64,000 nt of DNA from the NCBI GenBank assembly GCA_024699855.1, contig JAMPIQ010000003.1, positions 4,402,001 through 4,466,000 on the forward strand. Reading direction: 5' to 3'. Under the pieces are notes generated by a model that was not told the DNA's origin, searched no databases, and saw only the letters and a program-made list of their open reading frames with translations. This document shows positions 28,791 through 40,752 of the stretch, piece after piece; position 1 is the first letter of the stretch, and every line of letters begins with the position of its first letter. A program made the translations under genes and the position numbers. This DNA is from Aphelenchoides besseyi. Taxonomy: Eukaryota; Nematoda; Chromadorea; Rhabditida; Aphelenchoididae.

Positions 28791-30578
28791 TTGGGCCCGA
28801 TGAGTATAGAATGCACCAATTGTAAAGCCAAACACTTTGCTGATGAAACCCGGTCAAAAGATGGAACTTTTGCAAATTGTTGTTCAAACGGTGCTTTTCT
28901 AATTAGTAATGATGTTTACCCAACAGAATTGCGTGAACTAATTACGGATAAGTACAAAGAATCAAAAACATTTTAAAGAAAATATTCGTTCTTATAATAA
29001 CGCTTTTCGCTTTGCATCTACGGTCACTGAAGAAGTTCGTCCGAGAGGATTGGGCCCTCAAGTGTATCGACAACACGGGGATTTATATCATTTAATCAAT
29101 TTGTCAGCTTTACCACAGCAATCGAGTATGGAAACTTACGGTTAACGTTACATGATCGAAACGGACGCAGCCACAGGCATTCGCGTTGTTGAAACACCTA
29201 ATTTGAACTCCGATCTTTTAACAAAAATTGACCTTATCTTACGAGCAAACAATCACTTTTGTCAAGCTTATCAAATGTTAAAAGATCAAATGGAAGAAGA
29301 AAAAAGAGATTCGCTCAACAAAACAACACTGAAATCCGGACGTTAAAATTGTTATTTTCGATCAAAAGAAACACCGATCAACGTCGATTTAACATGCCAC
29401 GAACTAACGAAGTAGCTGCAGTCTATGTAGAAGGGCCAAACGGTGAAATACCGCCAGCGTACATTGTACTTAATCAAAAAGATGGAAGATTAAAGCAGTT
29501 AAGTCCCATCGACGAATCAACAGAAGCTTTGTTATTTCCCTTATTTTTCCCAATGGGTATTTCCAAATGGAATTCCGAAATGAAAGATAAAAACAATAAA
29601 ACGGTTACACTGAGCAAATATGCAATGTACCAACTCTCGATTCGCGATGACACACCAAACAACTTCTCTGCGTTGAAATATGGTGGAAAATTGTTCCAAG
29701 AGTACATCGTGGGTACTTACATTCGTGTAGATTACTCGCGACTTCTGTACATAAATTACCATGTAAACAAAAAAATCGCCATAAACTACGAAGACTTGAA
29801 CGACTATTTGAGAGAAAAGGCTATTGAGAAAGGCGCAGAAGTTGGAAAAGTAATTGTTTTACCATCAAGTTACACTGGCAGCCCACGATACATGTCTGAA
29901 GCATATAACGATGCAATGAGTTTAGTCGCTCGTTTTGGCAAGCCAGATCTATTCATCACATCAACGTGTAATCCAAAATGGCGCGAAATCACAGAGAATC
30001 TGTTGCCGGGTCAATTACCGTCTGATCGTCCAGAGTTAGTGGCACGTGTTTTCCGTTTGAAATACCGACGCATAATTGATGACATTAAAAATTCGCAACT
30101 TTTTGGCAAAGTCGATTGCTACGTCGGTACTATCGAATTTCAAAAACGCGGATTGCCGCATGTACATCTTCTTTTCACACTCAATAAAATCACCAAATTA
30201 GACGATTGGAAAAAAATTGATAAGGTTATTCGTGCAGAAATACCCCTTCCAATTACAGAACCCAAACTTTACAAAACCGTAACAACCAATAACCTTCACT
30301 CCTGTTTTAAGCAAGTTAAAAGTACGAATAGAAAAATCTTCATGCCCTGTTGTTCTGAAGAAAATCAACGGTGTAATAAGAATTTTCCTTTTGCTTTTCA
30401 AGATCAAACCGAACACGGTAACGGAGGTAAAACAAAATACAGAAGACGAGACAATGGTAACCAATTCCACACATTAGATGGTCAAATTTTAACGAATCAA
30501 CACGTTTGTTCCTTACTCACCACAACTTTCAATGCGTTACAACTGTCACATAAACGTCGAGCATGTCGCCGATATTGA
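28791..30578 (+). pseudogene. Helitron zinc finger and Rep (HUH) endonuclease region
   Basis: MSIECTNCKAKHFADE with a later CC forms the Helitron-like N-terminal zinc finger, followed by NIRSYNNAFRFAS (from 28980). A stop at about 29143 and a shift near 29345 interrupt it. The Rep domain follows: EGPNGEIPPAYI, FPLFFPMGI, YHVNKKIAINYEDL, RFGKPDLFITSTCNPKW and the HUH motif in FQKRGLPHVHLLFTL. The tyrosine motif KYLHKYVFKG lies in the next frame after a shift near 30505. Rep nicks and joins single strands during rolling-circle transposition. Confidence 0.85.
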
Positions 30579-32977
30579 GGCCGTTAAATATTTACACAAG
30601 TACGTCTTTAAAGGACCGGACGTTGCTATGATTGAGAAAGAGTTTATAACGGAAACTAACCAAAACAAAAAAGTTTTGCATTACGACGAAGTTGACACCT
30701 TTAAGAAATGCAGATACTTAAGCGCACCAGAATCCGTATGGCGTCTTTTCGGTTATGAAATCGTGATCAAGTCCTTAGCGGTTGAAAGACTCGATATCCA
30801 CGAATTCAATCAACAAAAAGTGTATTTGGGAAGAGAAGCAACTGCCGAACAAATGACAAAAGCAAAAGATAAGAAAATATCAAAACTTATGGCTTTCTTT
30901 GAGCTGAACAAAGAAAATGCAAAATTAAACTTGCCATCAAAAGACTTTCGGTATAACCTGCTGTATAGCGATGTTCCTGAACATTACGTTTGGCAAGCAA
31001 AAAACATGAAATGGTCGCCACGAGTAAATTCAACGTTAAGAACAACAGGCAGAATTTACACAATTTCTCCGAAAAACTCAGAGCTCTTCCACTTACGTTT
31101 ACTACTTTTAAACATCGGTTCACCAAAAAGTTTCGAAGATTTACGAAGATTGAGTGATGGCACAATCTGCCCAACTTTCAAATTAGCATGTTTAGGACTT
31201 GGATTAATCGAGGACGACAAGGAGTACTTTAACGCGATGCAAGAAGCCGTTTTGTTCAAAATGCCGTCAGCACTTCGATTCCTATTTGCTATGCTGCTAA
31301 TTCACTGCCAACCAACAAATCCATTAGCAATTTACGACGAATTCAAAGAAGCTTTAGCTCAAGATTATATTTATCAGTATAAGAATGAGTCATTGGCGAT
31401 AAAATTATCGTATAGAGAACTCTCCGATCTTTTACAAAGAAATGGCGTAGACTTTTCGAAATTTGATATGCCTGACGCTGAAGATGTTGATCCTACAACC
31501 TTACCAACAAATCCAAGTATACTTCTTCAACCTCAAGCAAATCAAAGTTTTGAATTAACACCCGTTGAATGTGAAAAGAAAGGAGAAGAAATGTATCAGC
31601 AACTAAACACTGAAAAACTTAAAATTTTTGACGCAATTTACCAAGCAGTAATAACAAATCAACCTGATACATTTCCTAAAACTAATTGCTACTTCGTGGA
31701 TGGGCCAGGTGGCACCGGTAAAACATTTCTGTACCGAGCATTGTATTATGCATTGAAAGGTCAAAACAAAAAAATCAAGGCAATGGCATTTACAGGAATA
31801 GCAGCAAGTTTTGCTTCCAAAAGGTCGAACGATTCATGACACTTTTAAATTTGGATTGAATATTGACGACGACACCACATCAAACATTGAAAAGAAAACA
31901 AAACTGGCTAACGAACTTAAAGAGACTGATGTTTTCATTGGTGATGAAGCTTCGATGATATCCAAATACATGTTACAGGCGATCGATCGAACTCTGCGCG
32001 ACTTAACTAATTTGCCAACGATTCCATTTGGCGGTAAAGTAATTTTGCTGGGTGGAGATTTTCGGCAAACACTACCAATAAAAGAAGAAGTTACGGCCGA
32101 TCAAATGATTAGTCTTTGTTTGAAAGCAAGTCCTTTATGGTTGAAATTTCAAAAATTCGCTTTGACCGAAAATCTCCGTGCCGGAGTTAATCAACACCAA
32201 TTTGCCCAAGAAATTCTCGCAATAGGCGACGGCAGAAGCAATGATGTTAAAAGCACAATTGAAATCCCAGCTCAATGTCTTTTTAACGATGATCTGTTAA
32301 CAGAGACATTTGAAAAGAACATTAACGATAACAATTTTAACATCATTATGAACCGCGCAATTCTTGCTACGACAAACATCGAAGTTGACCGTTTGAATGA
32401 AAAGGCTTTAAGCATGATCGAAGGGATTGAATCTCACTACAGATCCGCCGATACGATTAGAGAAGCACACAACAATGCCAAACATAAATACATGACAGAG
32501 TTACTTCATAAAATTGATCCAAAAGGAGCACCGAAACATCTTTTACGTCTCAAACGTAATTCAATCGTCATGCTATTAAGAAATCTCGATGTAAGCAATG
32601 GTTTGTGTAACGGAACGCGTTTACGTATATTGGAATGTAAAAGTTTCGTACTTAAATGTGCAGTTCTCAGTGGTGACGCTAAAGGTACTGAAATACTCCT
32701 TCCCCGAATAACAATTGAATGTACAAAACCACTGGCCATTCCTTTCTATCGTAAACAATTCCCGATACGGTTAGCTTTTGCAATTACTGTCAACAAATCA
32801 CAGGGTCAAACGTTTGATAGAATTGGATTAGACTTAACAAACAAAGAATGTTTTAGCCATGGACAGATGTACGTTGCTCTTTCAAGAGTTTCATGTTGGA
32901 GCAATGTTAAAGTGAAACTATCTGATGCAAAACAAACACGAACCACAAACATTGTGTATCAGAAAGTTCTTGACTGA
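30505..32977 (+). pseudogene. Helitron PIF1-like helicase region
   Basis: Continues Rep (YNCHINVEHVADIEAVKYLHKY), then a 5'-3' SF1 helicase: Walker A GPGGTGKT, IFIG-like Walker B (VFIGDEASM), GGDFRQTLP, NGTRL, FAITVNKSQGQTF and VALSRV. A frameshift near 31815 splits motif I from the rest (AASF/ASKR versus LPKGRTIHDTF). The helicase would unwind DNA for rolling-circle transposition. Confidence 0.9.
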
Positions 32978-33018
32978 CCTCAATTAACACAAACTTATCG
33001 TCTTTACTCGCAGTTTCT

Positions 33019-33340
33019 CCTATTTTTGATCAAATAAAAGATTGTTTGAACATTTAAGAAAGATCAAAAAATAGGGTTGAATTTACGCTTTAGGGTTTTT
33101 TACGCGGTTCTTCCCTTAAAAAAAAGAACCACCCATTCAAAGTTGGTCGCCTTGGCGTTGGCGAATGGGCTTTTCACTAAGAACCAACTAAATTGAGTAA
33201 TGTTGCAGTAATTCTAATTACTCAATAAACTGCCAAGTCATCAACACAACTCTAACAACATTTTATTCTCGAACATCACTACAGAAAACCACACACACAC
33301 AATACCCGGGAGCCGCGGTAGCGGCGACCAGCCTCTGGTC
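33019..33340. repeat. Hairpin-rich 3' terminus of the Helitron
   Basis: Six inverted repeats in a row: CCTATTTTTGATC (33019-33031) with GATCAAAAAATAGG (33062-33075); GGTTCTT/AAGAACC (33106-33112, 33124-33130); CCCATTC/GAATGGG (33132-33138, 33163-33169); ATTGAGTAAT/ATTACTCAAT (33192-33201, 33217-33226); GCCGC-GGTA-GCGGC (33312-33325); GACCAG-CCT-CTGGTC (33326-33340). A CA microsatellite lies at about 33291-33301. Subterminal hairpins act as Helitron 3' termination signals; no clear CTRR end was found. Confidence 0.65.
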
Positions 33341-33783
33341 ATGTTAATTAGACCACGCCCATCGTCTGGAACAATCATCGATGTGATCGCAAGTGCTTTT
33401 TAATGGTCTTTGCTAGGGTGTCAATCGAAAAAAAGCGAAGTTCGCAGTGAATTTCAACGTTCTTTTTTTACTGCTCATCCGATCGCCGGAACAAAAAACC
33501 GACGAGCTCACAGAAAACGAAAACTCACGGTCTTGCGCGCAAACCAACAAAACAACGTCAAAGAGCGTACCTTGTACGAATCGCCGCGAAATTTTCGAAG
33601 GTCGCCAGCGGCAGTTTAAGTCGTCCAGCGCGCGAAGATCTGCGCAGATTCTCGCAAGAATCGTCATTGAACATCTCAAGTACAATAGAGAGCAAGTGGT
33701 TGTTGACAAAACAAGTAAAAACACACCCCCGACTAACCGTAAAGTTTAATCGAACGGATTTCAAAAACAAAAAGAAGCGGAAA
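33341..33783. other. Spacer, no gene seen
   Basis: Open frames on both strands overlap but none has motif or splice support. It lies between the Helitron end and the stop of the Bax-inhibitor-like gene. Confidence 0.4.
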
Positions 33784-34819
33784 TCACGACGAAGAGGATT
33801 CCGCAACACTCGAACCACCGAACGGAATTGCAACGATCAGCTGAGCAACGAGAATTCCAATTACGTACAACAATTGAGCCTCGCTGGCACCGTAAGTCTT
33901 ATTCTTAATGGCCGCAATCACAAGCTAGAACAAAGACAAGCGATTACGATCACTTAAAGGTTGGTACCTGAAAGTGAACAAACAAAATTCCAGACTGAGC
34001 CAAAGCCATCAAGATCATTCCAAAACTGATACTTCCAATCGGAATCGAAGAAAAGATCAACGAAATTCCGCCGCTCAATGTCATCGTAGTGCCTAACAAA
34101 CGTTGACGATCCGAGTAAACGGACGCCGGCGACAACTCATAATCCGTCTGAATGACAATAAACTAGCAATTGAGCTGTGTAAACATGCCAAAAGTGCAAA
34201 AATGAGCGGTTGTAAGAAGAAGACAGCCGGAACAACGCGAACCATCCGATCACCAACCAAATGTCCAACTAACGCGCCTTCGAACATCGCCAATCCAAAC
34301 AACCAAACACGACGTTCGGTATCGTCCAAACCTTAGAACGAGTTATTTCAATTTTGAAATCTTCAACTGACCGGTTAGCTTGCGGAAACTCAACATCACG
34401 TAAACGGGCAACAAAACGATCAACGCAACTTCTAGCCATGGATTGAAGACACGACTTAAAAGTTGACCAATGAGTGAAATTCCACTTAATTGGCCCGAAC
34501 TGAATCCAACCATGAGAACCGAAATTCCTGAAAACAAAAACCGTTACTTTCGCATTTAAAGATTACCGAGATAGAGCTCGATAAGTGAATTGCGAGTTTC
34601 ACGGTCATCTGGGTCCAATGCTCCCTGTTCGTTACACGCTTGAAGAACATGATCACGAAGATCGTAAGCTGCGGGCTCTACAATCTCTCGAGCACGTTCT
34701 GCCAATTTCACCGAACGTTGTCCCGCTTTCATGCCAACGTCGTAAATTGCCACACAACGACGACGCATGGTTTCTACGGTCGTCTGAAGTTGCTCCACAT
34801 AACGTTTTCCGATCTCCAT
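33784..34819 (-). CDS. Multi-pass membrane protein, probable Bax inhibitor-1 family
   Basis: Exon 1 (34567-34819) encodes a soluble helical N-terminus from MEIGKRYVEQLQ. The following exons encode six or seven hydrophobic segments: ISVLMVGFSSG, LEVALIVLLPVYVML, LDDTERRVWLFGLAMFEGALVGHLV, VVPAVFFLQPLIFALL, SVYSDRQRLLGTTMTLSGG and ILFVHFQLVIAAIKNKTYGAS. The TERR...GLAMFEG...G block and the following ALYxxR-like block resemble BI-1/TMBIM6, an ER Ca2+-leak and cell-death suppressor. The intron after IFALL only keeps frame with a GC donor (TTG|GCATGT). The N-terminal extension is longer than in TMBIM6. Family call moderate; membrane protein call firm. Confidence 0.6.
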
Positions 34820-35161
34820 TGTAGAATCCAAATTCACTTGTCGTCTGTTCGCACAACCTCTCAAAACCAATGTCACCCAATCGTATGATCAGAGACGGCA
34901 AAGCTTTCTTAAGAGAAATTTACATAAAATGTTTTGTGAATATGCAAAATTCCTATTGATTACGTTTTTTTCTTATATATTTTTGTATCGTAACTCCGGT
35001 CATAGCTTACTTGGTAGCCTTTTTGTTAACAGAAGTACGACCAATGGAAAATCAATGATACGAAAATTTCGTTTTTGCACGCTGAAGCTGTTGGTCTCGC
35101 ACACTTCTCAGGAATTCGCAGCCATCAGTTCGATTGTTTTGGCTGAGAAGCCATTGGAAAT

Positions 35162-35902
35162 ATGGCGAATTTGAGCACGTTGGCAGGTGGATCGTTGGCA
35201 TTGTCTTGTGCTTCGATTTGCAAGTTACCGTCCACTCGACTTCCAGGTGAGTTTTTGTCGATCAAATATTAGACGAAGTTCTTTCAGTTGTTTTAATTCG
35301 CAATTCTCATGCACATGTTTTTCGTAAACGTCCGGGTCAGTTGATCGTGAATCGTATGAAGGATGTGGGTCATTTCTATCTCATCGGAATCGGTTTGATA
35401 CCCATGAGTATTATTATGATTGTCAGTCATATTATTTACGGTTTGTTGTATCTTTACTTCAAGTTATGTGTGACATTCGCTTTCAGGTCCCAACTGTGAG
35501 CTGAAAGACTATCCAACTGATGGAACGATTCCACACTACTGGCAATTTGAACGTACGCCCTTGAAGCAATGGTGGGCCAAACATTTTGGTCCTTCCGATA
35601 TCGAACGACACGAATGCAACTTGGCGTATCACGAACGTATGATGGTCATTAGTCGTTGGCGGTGATTTCTAATTGCAATGTTTTTGTTTAATCGAATATT
35701 TTTAGTCGATTCGAAGAGCGTGTCAAACATTTGCAGGGTGAACGTTGGGACTACAAAGGATGGTATGACCGTGTTTTTTAGTGTTTTTCATTTTGTGTTT
35801 AGGTACTATCAACCAGTTTCGGCCTCGTGGGTCGATTATGCGCGTCATCAAGCTCTTCGATACCGAGATCAGTACGAAGCTCATGGACATTACGTCCGTT
35901 AG
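35162..35902 (+). CDS. NDUFB5: NADH dehydrogenase 1 beta subcomplex subunit 5 (complex I SGDH)
   Basis: Five short exons give about 190 aa. After a basic mitochondrial-type presequence comes a single membrane helix (FYLIGIGLIPMSIIMIV), then PHYWQFERTPLKQWWAKHF, the run HERMMVISRWRRFEERVKHLQ and a C-terminal WYYQPVSASWVDYARHQ, the order of landmarks in NDUFB5. It is an accessory subunit of the membrane arm of respiratory complex I in the inner mitochondrial membrane. AATAAA follows at about 35947. The next gene on the strand starts 162 bp downstream. Confidence 0.88.
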
Positions 35903-36064
35903 GAAATTCAAATTGGGATTTAGATTCGACGTTGTTTTTAATTGTGAATAAAAGCTCAAACTCAGTTAGCAGTGAGTAACAGAAATGGATTGTATTGCCT
36001 TATGAAAATACCTTCTAATTACAAACAAATAAGTTGTTAAGCTGAACGTTCAGGATGCCAAATC

Positions 36065-38051
36065 ATGCGATTTCACTTTAAATCGGCCCTTGTTTTGTTT
36101 GTAATTGTGTTCGTTTTCTATGTTCTTTACTCGCAGTTTGTTGGATCAAATGCAGATGTTTGTAGTGGAGTGTTCACAGCCAAACCAATCAACTGCACGA
36201 TTGACGAGCGTCGGAACGTTCGTTGTTGGCGTGATCAACGGGACGTTTATTTGCCCTTTTCTTTCGTTCGTAAACAACTGAGCTACGATGTTGATGGTCG
36301 AGTTGTTGGAGGTCAGTTCTTCTGAACAGATCGAACAGAAAACATGTTTCAGAGAACACAAGTCGATTGCATTTTGACTATCGCACTCCGGGCATTAAAT
36401 CAAAGAAACCGCAAATTCAATCGTACAATTCGTTCGGTTCGTTTGCGAATTTTGGAACATTTTTTGTGGAACGTCGAACAAAAGTCGGATGTGTCAGTGG
36501 GATTCACGAGCTGCCAATGAGTGTTCAATGGCACGTCGTTCCCTATCTGTATCCAATTCAGATCGGACAATTCGGATTACAACATTACTCTCAGATGTTA
36601 AATGGTACTTATCATACAACAACGTTTACATTCAAGTTAATTTCAGAAACAGCAGAGAAAATAGTTCTTTTGTCAGATGATCGTATCATAAACAACATTA
36701 AAGGACCATTCCCATCTGTTCAATCGAATATTTTGCATGTTGACGGTAAACTCTATGCAAAGAAAGAAACTAATTTTCATTTTTACAGACGACAACGCTG
36801 TTACTAGAATCCGATTGAGCTCTGATGTCAATTTGTCGATTCTGATATTTGAATGGATTCCGCAAGCAACATCCACTTCGTTTTCTATTGTCGTTTTTGA
36901 TCAGTCTGAAAATCAAAATATCACATTGACATATTCGTTTTCCGAAGATAATCGTTGCGTGTGGAAGGCGGGTGTCGAAAAGGTACAAAGTCTTTTTGTT
37001 CGTTCGAGTCCAATCCTCAATGTTCAGAAGTTCGTTTATTCATTGGGTTTATTTACTAGACCCTCGTCTTTTCGACATGTACTACGCGACTATAAAGTCG
37101 ACGTTTTCAAAGCTTTACTCGTTGAGAACGAATACGTGCAGAACAAAGGTATTTCGATTGCATTCAAAAACATTTCATTCATTTTTTTAGAACAATATCA
37201 AGCACTGGAATTGGTTTTTCACGGCTCGATGATATTGAAATTTCCGTTAAAACAACAAACTCACGCTCACAAAGAACAGTTTATGACTTCGGCCGATTGG
37301 TTTGTTGAAAATCAAAATCAGAACGGTGGTTGGAGTGTTCCCGTCGTTAGAAAATGGTCTGAAAAAGTACAATTGAAAGCTGGATGGATATCAGCGATGG
37401 GTCAAGGACACGCGATAAGTGTTTTGGTTCGTGCATTCAACATAACGAATGACCGAAGATATTTGAATGCGGCAATGAACGCACTAACACCTTTCGAAAC
37501 GGTAAACAACCTATTACTCATAAATAACTGGTTTTTGGTTTTAGGAATCAATTGATGGAGGTGTTCGAACTCACTTGTTTGGTTATGCTTGGTATGAAGA
37601 GTATGCTGCGAATGCTCATTTAAACTGTATGCTTATTTGTTGCTTTAGATATCCTACGAGTCCATCCAGTTTAGTGCTGAACGGTTTCATGTATTCCTTG
37701 ATTGGTCTTTACGATTTGTCTCAAGTGCATTTAAAAGAGTCAGAAAAAGCGAAACATCTTTTCAATACGGGAATTGAATCCTTAAAAGTAAGTAGCAAAA
37801 CTCTTCTTTTTGTCTAATCTTCTATTTTCTTAAAGGTCTTGTTGCCGCTGTATGATACGGGTAGTGGTTCGATTTATGATCTCAAACATGTGACCATGAA
37901 ATCACCTCCAAATTTGGCTCGTGGAGATTATCACGATACACACATTTATTTGCTTCGATTGTTCCACGTAATTACGGGTCACAAAATGTTCAAAGACTTC
38001 TCAGATCGATGGTTTGCCTACACGATAGGTCAACGTGCCAAACACAATTAA
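36065..38051 (+). CDS. hse-5: D-glucuronyl C5-epimerase (heparan sulfate)
   Basis: A type II membrane protein: short cytoplasmic tail, signal-anchor [19 protein letters not shown], then the lumenal enzyme. Family blocks in order: [121 protein letters not shown], ending RAKHN. The Tyr/Glu residues in the C-terminal alpha-barrel needed for catalysis are retained. It converts glucuronic to iduronic acid in heparan sulfate in the Golgi. About nine short introns. Spacing from NDUFB5 suggests an operon or shared transcription. Confidence 0.93.
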
Positions 38052-38266
38052 TGCGGTTCAATCTTCTCTTTTTCAAACAGATTTCTCACCTTCATTAAAA
38101 TGCCATCTAACAAAAACGACTACGGTTTTACGAACAAAAAAGCTTTTCACTATTCTCATTATTCACTTATACTAATTTTTCCTTAGATCCTTATAATAAA
38201 CATAACGATAATTGTGGTTAGTTTATTTCAATTGACATAAGAGAATACGGTATAGTTGTGTGGGTG

Positions 38267-38398
38267 ATGGCATTACTCGGGATCGGCACGTTGATGTTTG
38301 TGTTTGGCTTAACGGCGGCGGTAGTTAGCAGTTGGACGAAGCGGACAAACGGCGTGTTATTCGATGATTTAGAGCAACCACATAAAACGATCGGGTAA
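38267..38398 (+). CDS. Candidate 43-aa single-pass membrane microprotein
   Basis: MALLGIGTLMFVFGLTAAVV followed by a basic WTKR and an acidic tail. One hydrophobic helix with positive residues behind it, like mitochondrial or ER microproteins. No family recognised; the GTAA overlapping the stop could instead be a donor to a further exon. Confidence 0.4.
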   Translation: MALLGIGTLMFVFGLTAAVVSSWTKRTNGVLFDDLEQPHKTIG

Positions 38399-38512
38399 AT
38401 ACAAATTCGGATATTCTAATCCATTGGATTCGAGTGGCGAATTCGACGAAACGGAAGAACGTTTTCCAAATCTATAGAACCACAAGAGGTTAAATTAAGT
38501 GGTGTATTTGAA

Positions 38513-38680
38513 CTACCGCATTCGACTTCCTTTTGATTTCAATTCGCTCAACAAACTATCAAAGTCACCACCATCCCTACGGTCGAGGGCAATGCGATGG
38601 GGTAGAGCTTCGGTTGTTGGACTTAACAAGCAGAGACCCACAGTCATGACGAGAAGTGTAGCAATCATCAACTTCCACAT
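38513..38680 (-). CDS. Candidate secreted peptide precursor (55 aa)
   Basis: MWKLMIATLLVMTVGLCLL is a classical signal peptide with predicted cleavage after ...TTEA. The mature part (LPHRIALDRRDGGDFDSLL..., ~30 aa) has one Arg-Arg that could be a processing site and no cysteine. A TTTTTCAG acceptor lies 33 bp before the ATG and a TATAAAAG box about 115 bp upstream. It could be a neuropeptide-like, immune or effector peptide; no motif identifies it. Confidence 0.55.
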   Translation of the reverse strand: MWKLMIATLLVMTVGLCLLSPTTEALPHRIALDRRDGGDFDSLLSELKSKGSRMR

Positions 38681-38793
38681 TTTCGGTCCTCGACTCTTGA
38701 TTACCGTACACAGCTGAAAAATAAAATTGAATTAGAAGTATAACCGAGTCTCCTACTTCTCAAGATTTGGTTTTCGGTTCTTTCAACTCTCGG

Positions 38794-38801
38794 CTTTTAT
38801 A
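38794..38801 (-). promoter_or_regulatory. TATA box of the secreted-peptide gene
   Basis: GGGTATAAAAGCC on the minus strand. About 85 bp separate it from the acceptor of the coding exon, leaving room for a 5'UTR exon and a ~35-bp intron with donor GG|GTTATA. Confidence 0.5.
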
Positions 38802-39394
38802 CCCGACTCATGGCATGACACGATACAACAGAGTCTATTCGTGCTGAATTACTTTTCGTATTTTAATAAGCCAAATGGATGTTATTTCAGTTCGTACAAA
38901 AACCGCCTACATTACGAGTGATGTTCAATTTTGAGAAACTTGTTGAAACTCACTAAAGAAGTATAATTGGGAAGTCAAATGACATCAAAAATTTTGCTAT
39001 CCATTGCTCCTTGAATGACATCATAAACCGGAGGTATTGGAATTGCAAACGTTTCTTTAGCACGACAAAGTCTGATTAATGTCTTGCTTGTTATCATTAG
39101 CAAGTGGGCGTCGAATAAATAGTCTTAAGCAGGTTCCGGAACATTGCAAATACGGAACGCCCGTTGACCAAAATCGTTGAGAAATGGAAAGGAAATTTTT
39201 TGAATTCTCGCTCATCACGTTTCTTTCGACTTATCAGCGAGTGGATCGAGTGTCGACGTCAGTTCGCATCCTGATTGACTTTCAATCACGTACCGTTGTT
39301 CCATTCGCTCGAAGGCTTGTACTAATAAACAAAGTCGTGCGTGTTTTCACGAGTCAAAAACGTTCATTTCGATTTTCTCTGTTTGTGTGAAACG

Positions 39395-39897
39395 ATGAGT
39401 AATAATCGGCTTCTCATTTGCTTTGTCGCACTTCTATTGTTATCTGAGGTGGAAGGTCGTCGCGAATACAAGAAACAGTACTATTATTCCGGACGACGTG
39501 TGGGTTTAATTGAACATCGAAGTTTCATTAATTCACACTTTTCAGCACGCAAAACAAGTTCATCGTTATGTTCGAACGCCCTTAGACTGCGAAGCTCACG
39601 AACACTTTCAACGGTAAGCTTCGTAATTAGGTCCTCTGACAAGTTTTGGGTTTTTAGTTGTGGTAATGAAGCCCATTGCGATTTGCGTTGCGATAACCTT
39701 TTCACGTGAGCTCCCGGTAACTACAGACTCTTAGACATTCATTTAGACCACCCAGTTGTCAAACTAATTACGATAACCCCAAGTGCTACTTTCCGAGGTG
39801 TATTTGTGAGCCGGGATTTGTGCGTCATCACGAGAAATGCATTCGAATCCAAGCTTGCAAAAAACACTATCTGAGAAACTACGATGAGCAATTTTAA
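39395..39897 (+). CDS. Secreted TIL-domain (trypsin inhibitor-like) protein
   Basis: Four exons (39395-39499, 39546-39613, 39658-39705, 39747-39897), 88 aa. A signal peptide (LLICFVALLLLSEVEG) precedes a TIL domain: LDCEAHEHFQRCG, AHCDLRCDN, PSCQTN, KCYFPRCICEPGFVRHHEKCI, plus one more Cys. The spacing matches the ten-Cys serine-protease inhibitor fold (Ascaris inhibitor type). Nematodes secrete such proteins for protection against host or own proteases. The P1 position lies in the TNYDNPKC loop but could not be assigned. Confidence 0.85.
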
Positions 39898-40136
39898 CTG
39901 CTCCCACTCACTCGCTTTCGCTTGAATGCATTTACTCACTGATATCAAAAACAACTAATAAGTTATTTCGTTTTTTAAATTCTATTCAAATAAACTTTCC
40001 ATTCAGTTTCGTAAACAAATAGCTCGTTGTAAAACGAAACTGTTGTTCATCAGATAAAGTTGAGGTCGTCGGAGGAATGTCGAGAGCCACATCATGTATA
40101 GTTCGTCTGACAAACCCTTTCGTTTCAGTTACAACA

Positions 40137-40580
40137 ATGAGGAAACTAGCTGTTTGTATTCTATTCTTCCTTGTCAGATTTCCAGTGGTCACGAGCTCCG
40201 TGAATTATGAAATTACACTCAACGAAGTTTCCAGAATACGGTTGTCGAACAATTTCAAAATGAGTTGATTTAGAAAACGGAGCTTTTGAACACGTGTATT
40301 GGAAAGACGGGATATGTGAGTTTGTATCCAAGCTACTTGGTTTTTTTCATCGATGTGAAAGAGCGTCGATGTTTGGAGATTCTCCGCAACAGCGCGATCA
40401 ACACTATTTACGATGAATCACCAACACGGTTCGATATATATGTGCCACAGGAGAACGAGGTGAATAATCGTATATGAATGATCAATAAGCAAAATTTAGA
40501 AACCATTGAGCTGTTCGTCCACTTTCACACTAACTGAAATTGCGTCCGATAAAACGCGACTTTCTGCTCGATGTTTGTAA
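40137..40580 (+). CDS. Secreted four-cysteine protein, unknown family
   Basis: Three exons (40137-40226, 40274-40459, 40500-40580), 118 aa. The ATG follows a CGTTTCAG acceptor by 8 bp. The signal peptide MRKLAVCILFFLVRFPVVTSS is followed by a mature domain with four Cys (NTC, RRC, LSC, ARC), enough for two disulfides. It lies just downstream of the TIL inhibitor on the same strand. The GAA|GTTTCC donor was chosen since the nearer CG|GTTGTC breaks frame. Function unknown. Confidence 0.55.
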
Positions 40581-40752
40581 GGAAATGATTGCAAATAATC
40601 ACAAATAAACGTTTTATTGGACCTCATAGTCATCATTCTCGTTCTTAACACAGTATTTCGTGTATCCTGTAAAATTGACTTTGAGAAATACGACGATTGA
40701 AACCAACCAACAAAATATTCTGCGTCAGGTTCTTCGTCTTTGATGTCGGCAA

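Larger units (their letters stand above)
26858..33340 (+). mobile_element. Helitron-class transposon, decayed autonomous copy
   Basis: Contiguous remnants in order: AT-hook and Ulp1-like protease region, basic Arg/Lys repeats, Cys/His zinc finger, HUH Rep endonuclease with HVH and YLHKYVFKG motifs, and a PIF1-type helicase, followed by a non-coding 3' tail rich in hairpins. Reading-frame breaks near 27.92, 28.7, 29.14, 29.34, 30.51 and 31.82 kb show it is no longer autonomous. The 5' end is not located; the 3' end is placed after a double hairpin at 33312-33340. Codon use is AT-rich compared with host genes. Confidence 0.9.

Noticed and set aside
33410..33749. Open frames on both strands after the Helitron
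   Set aside because: Composition is not protein-like and no splice-consistent model joins them to the neighbouring membrane-protein gene.
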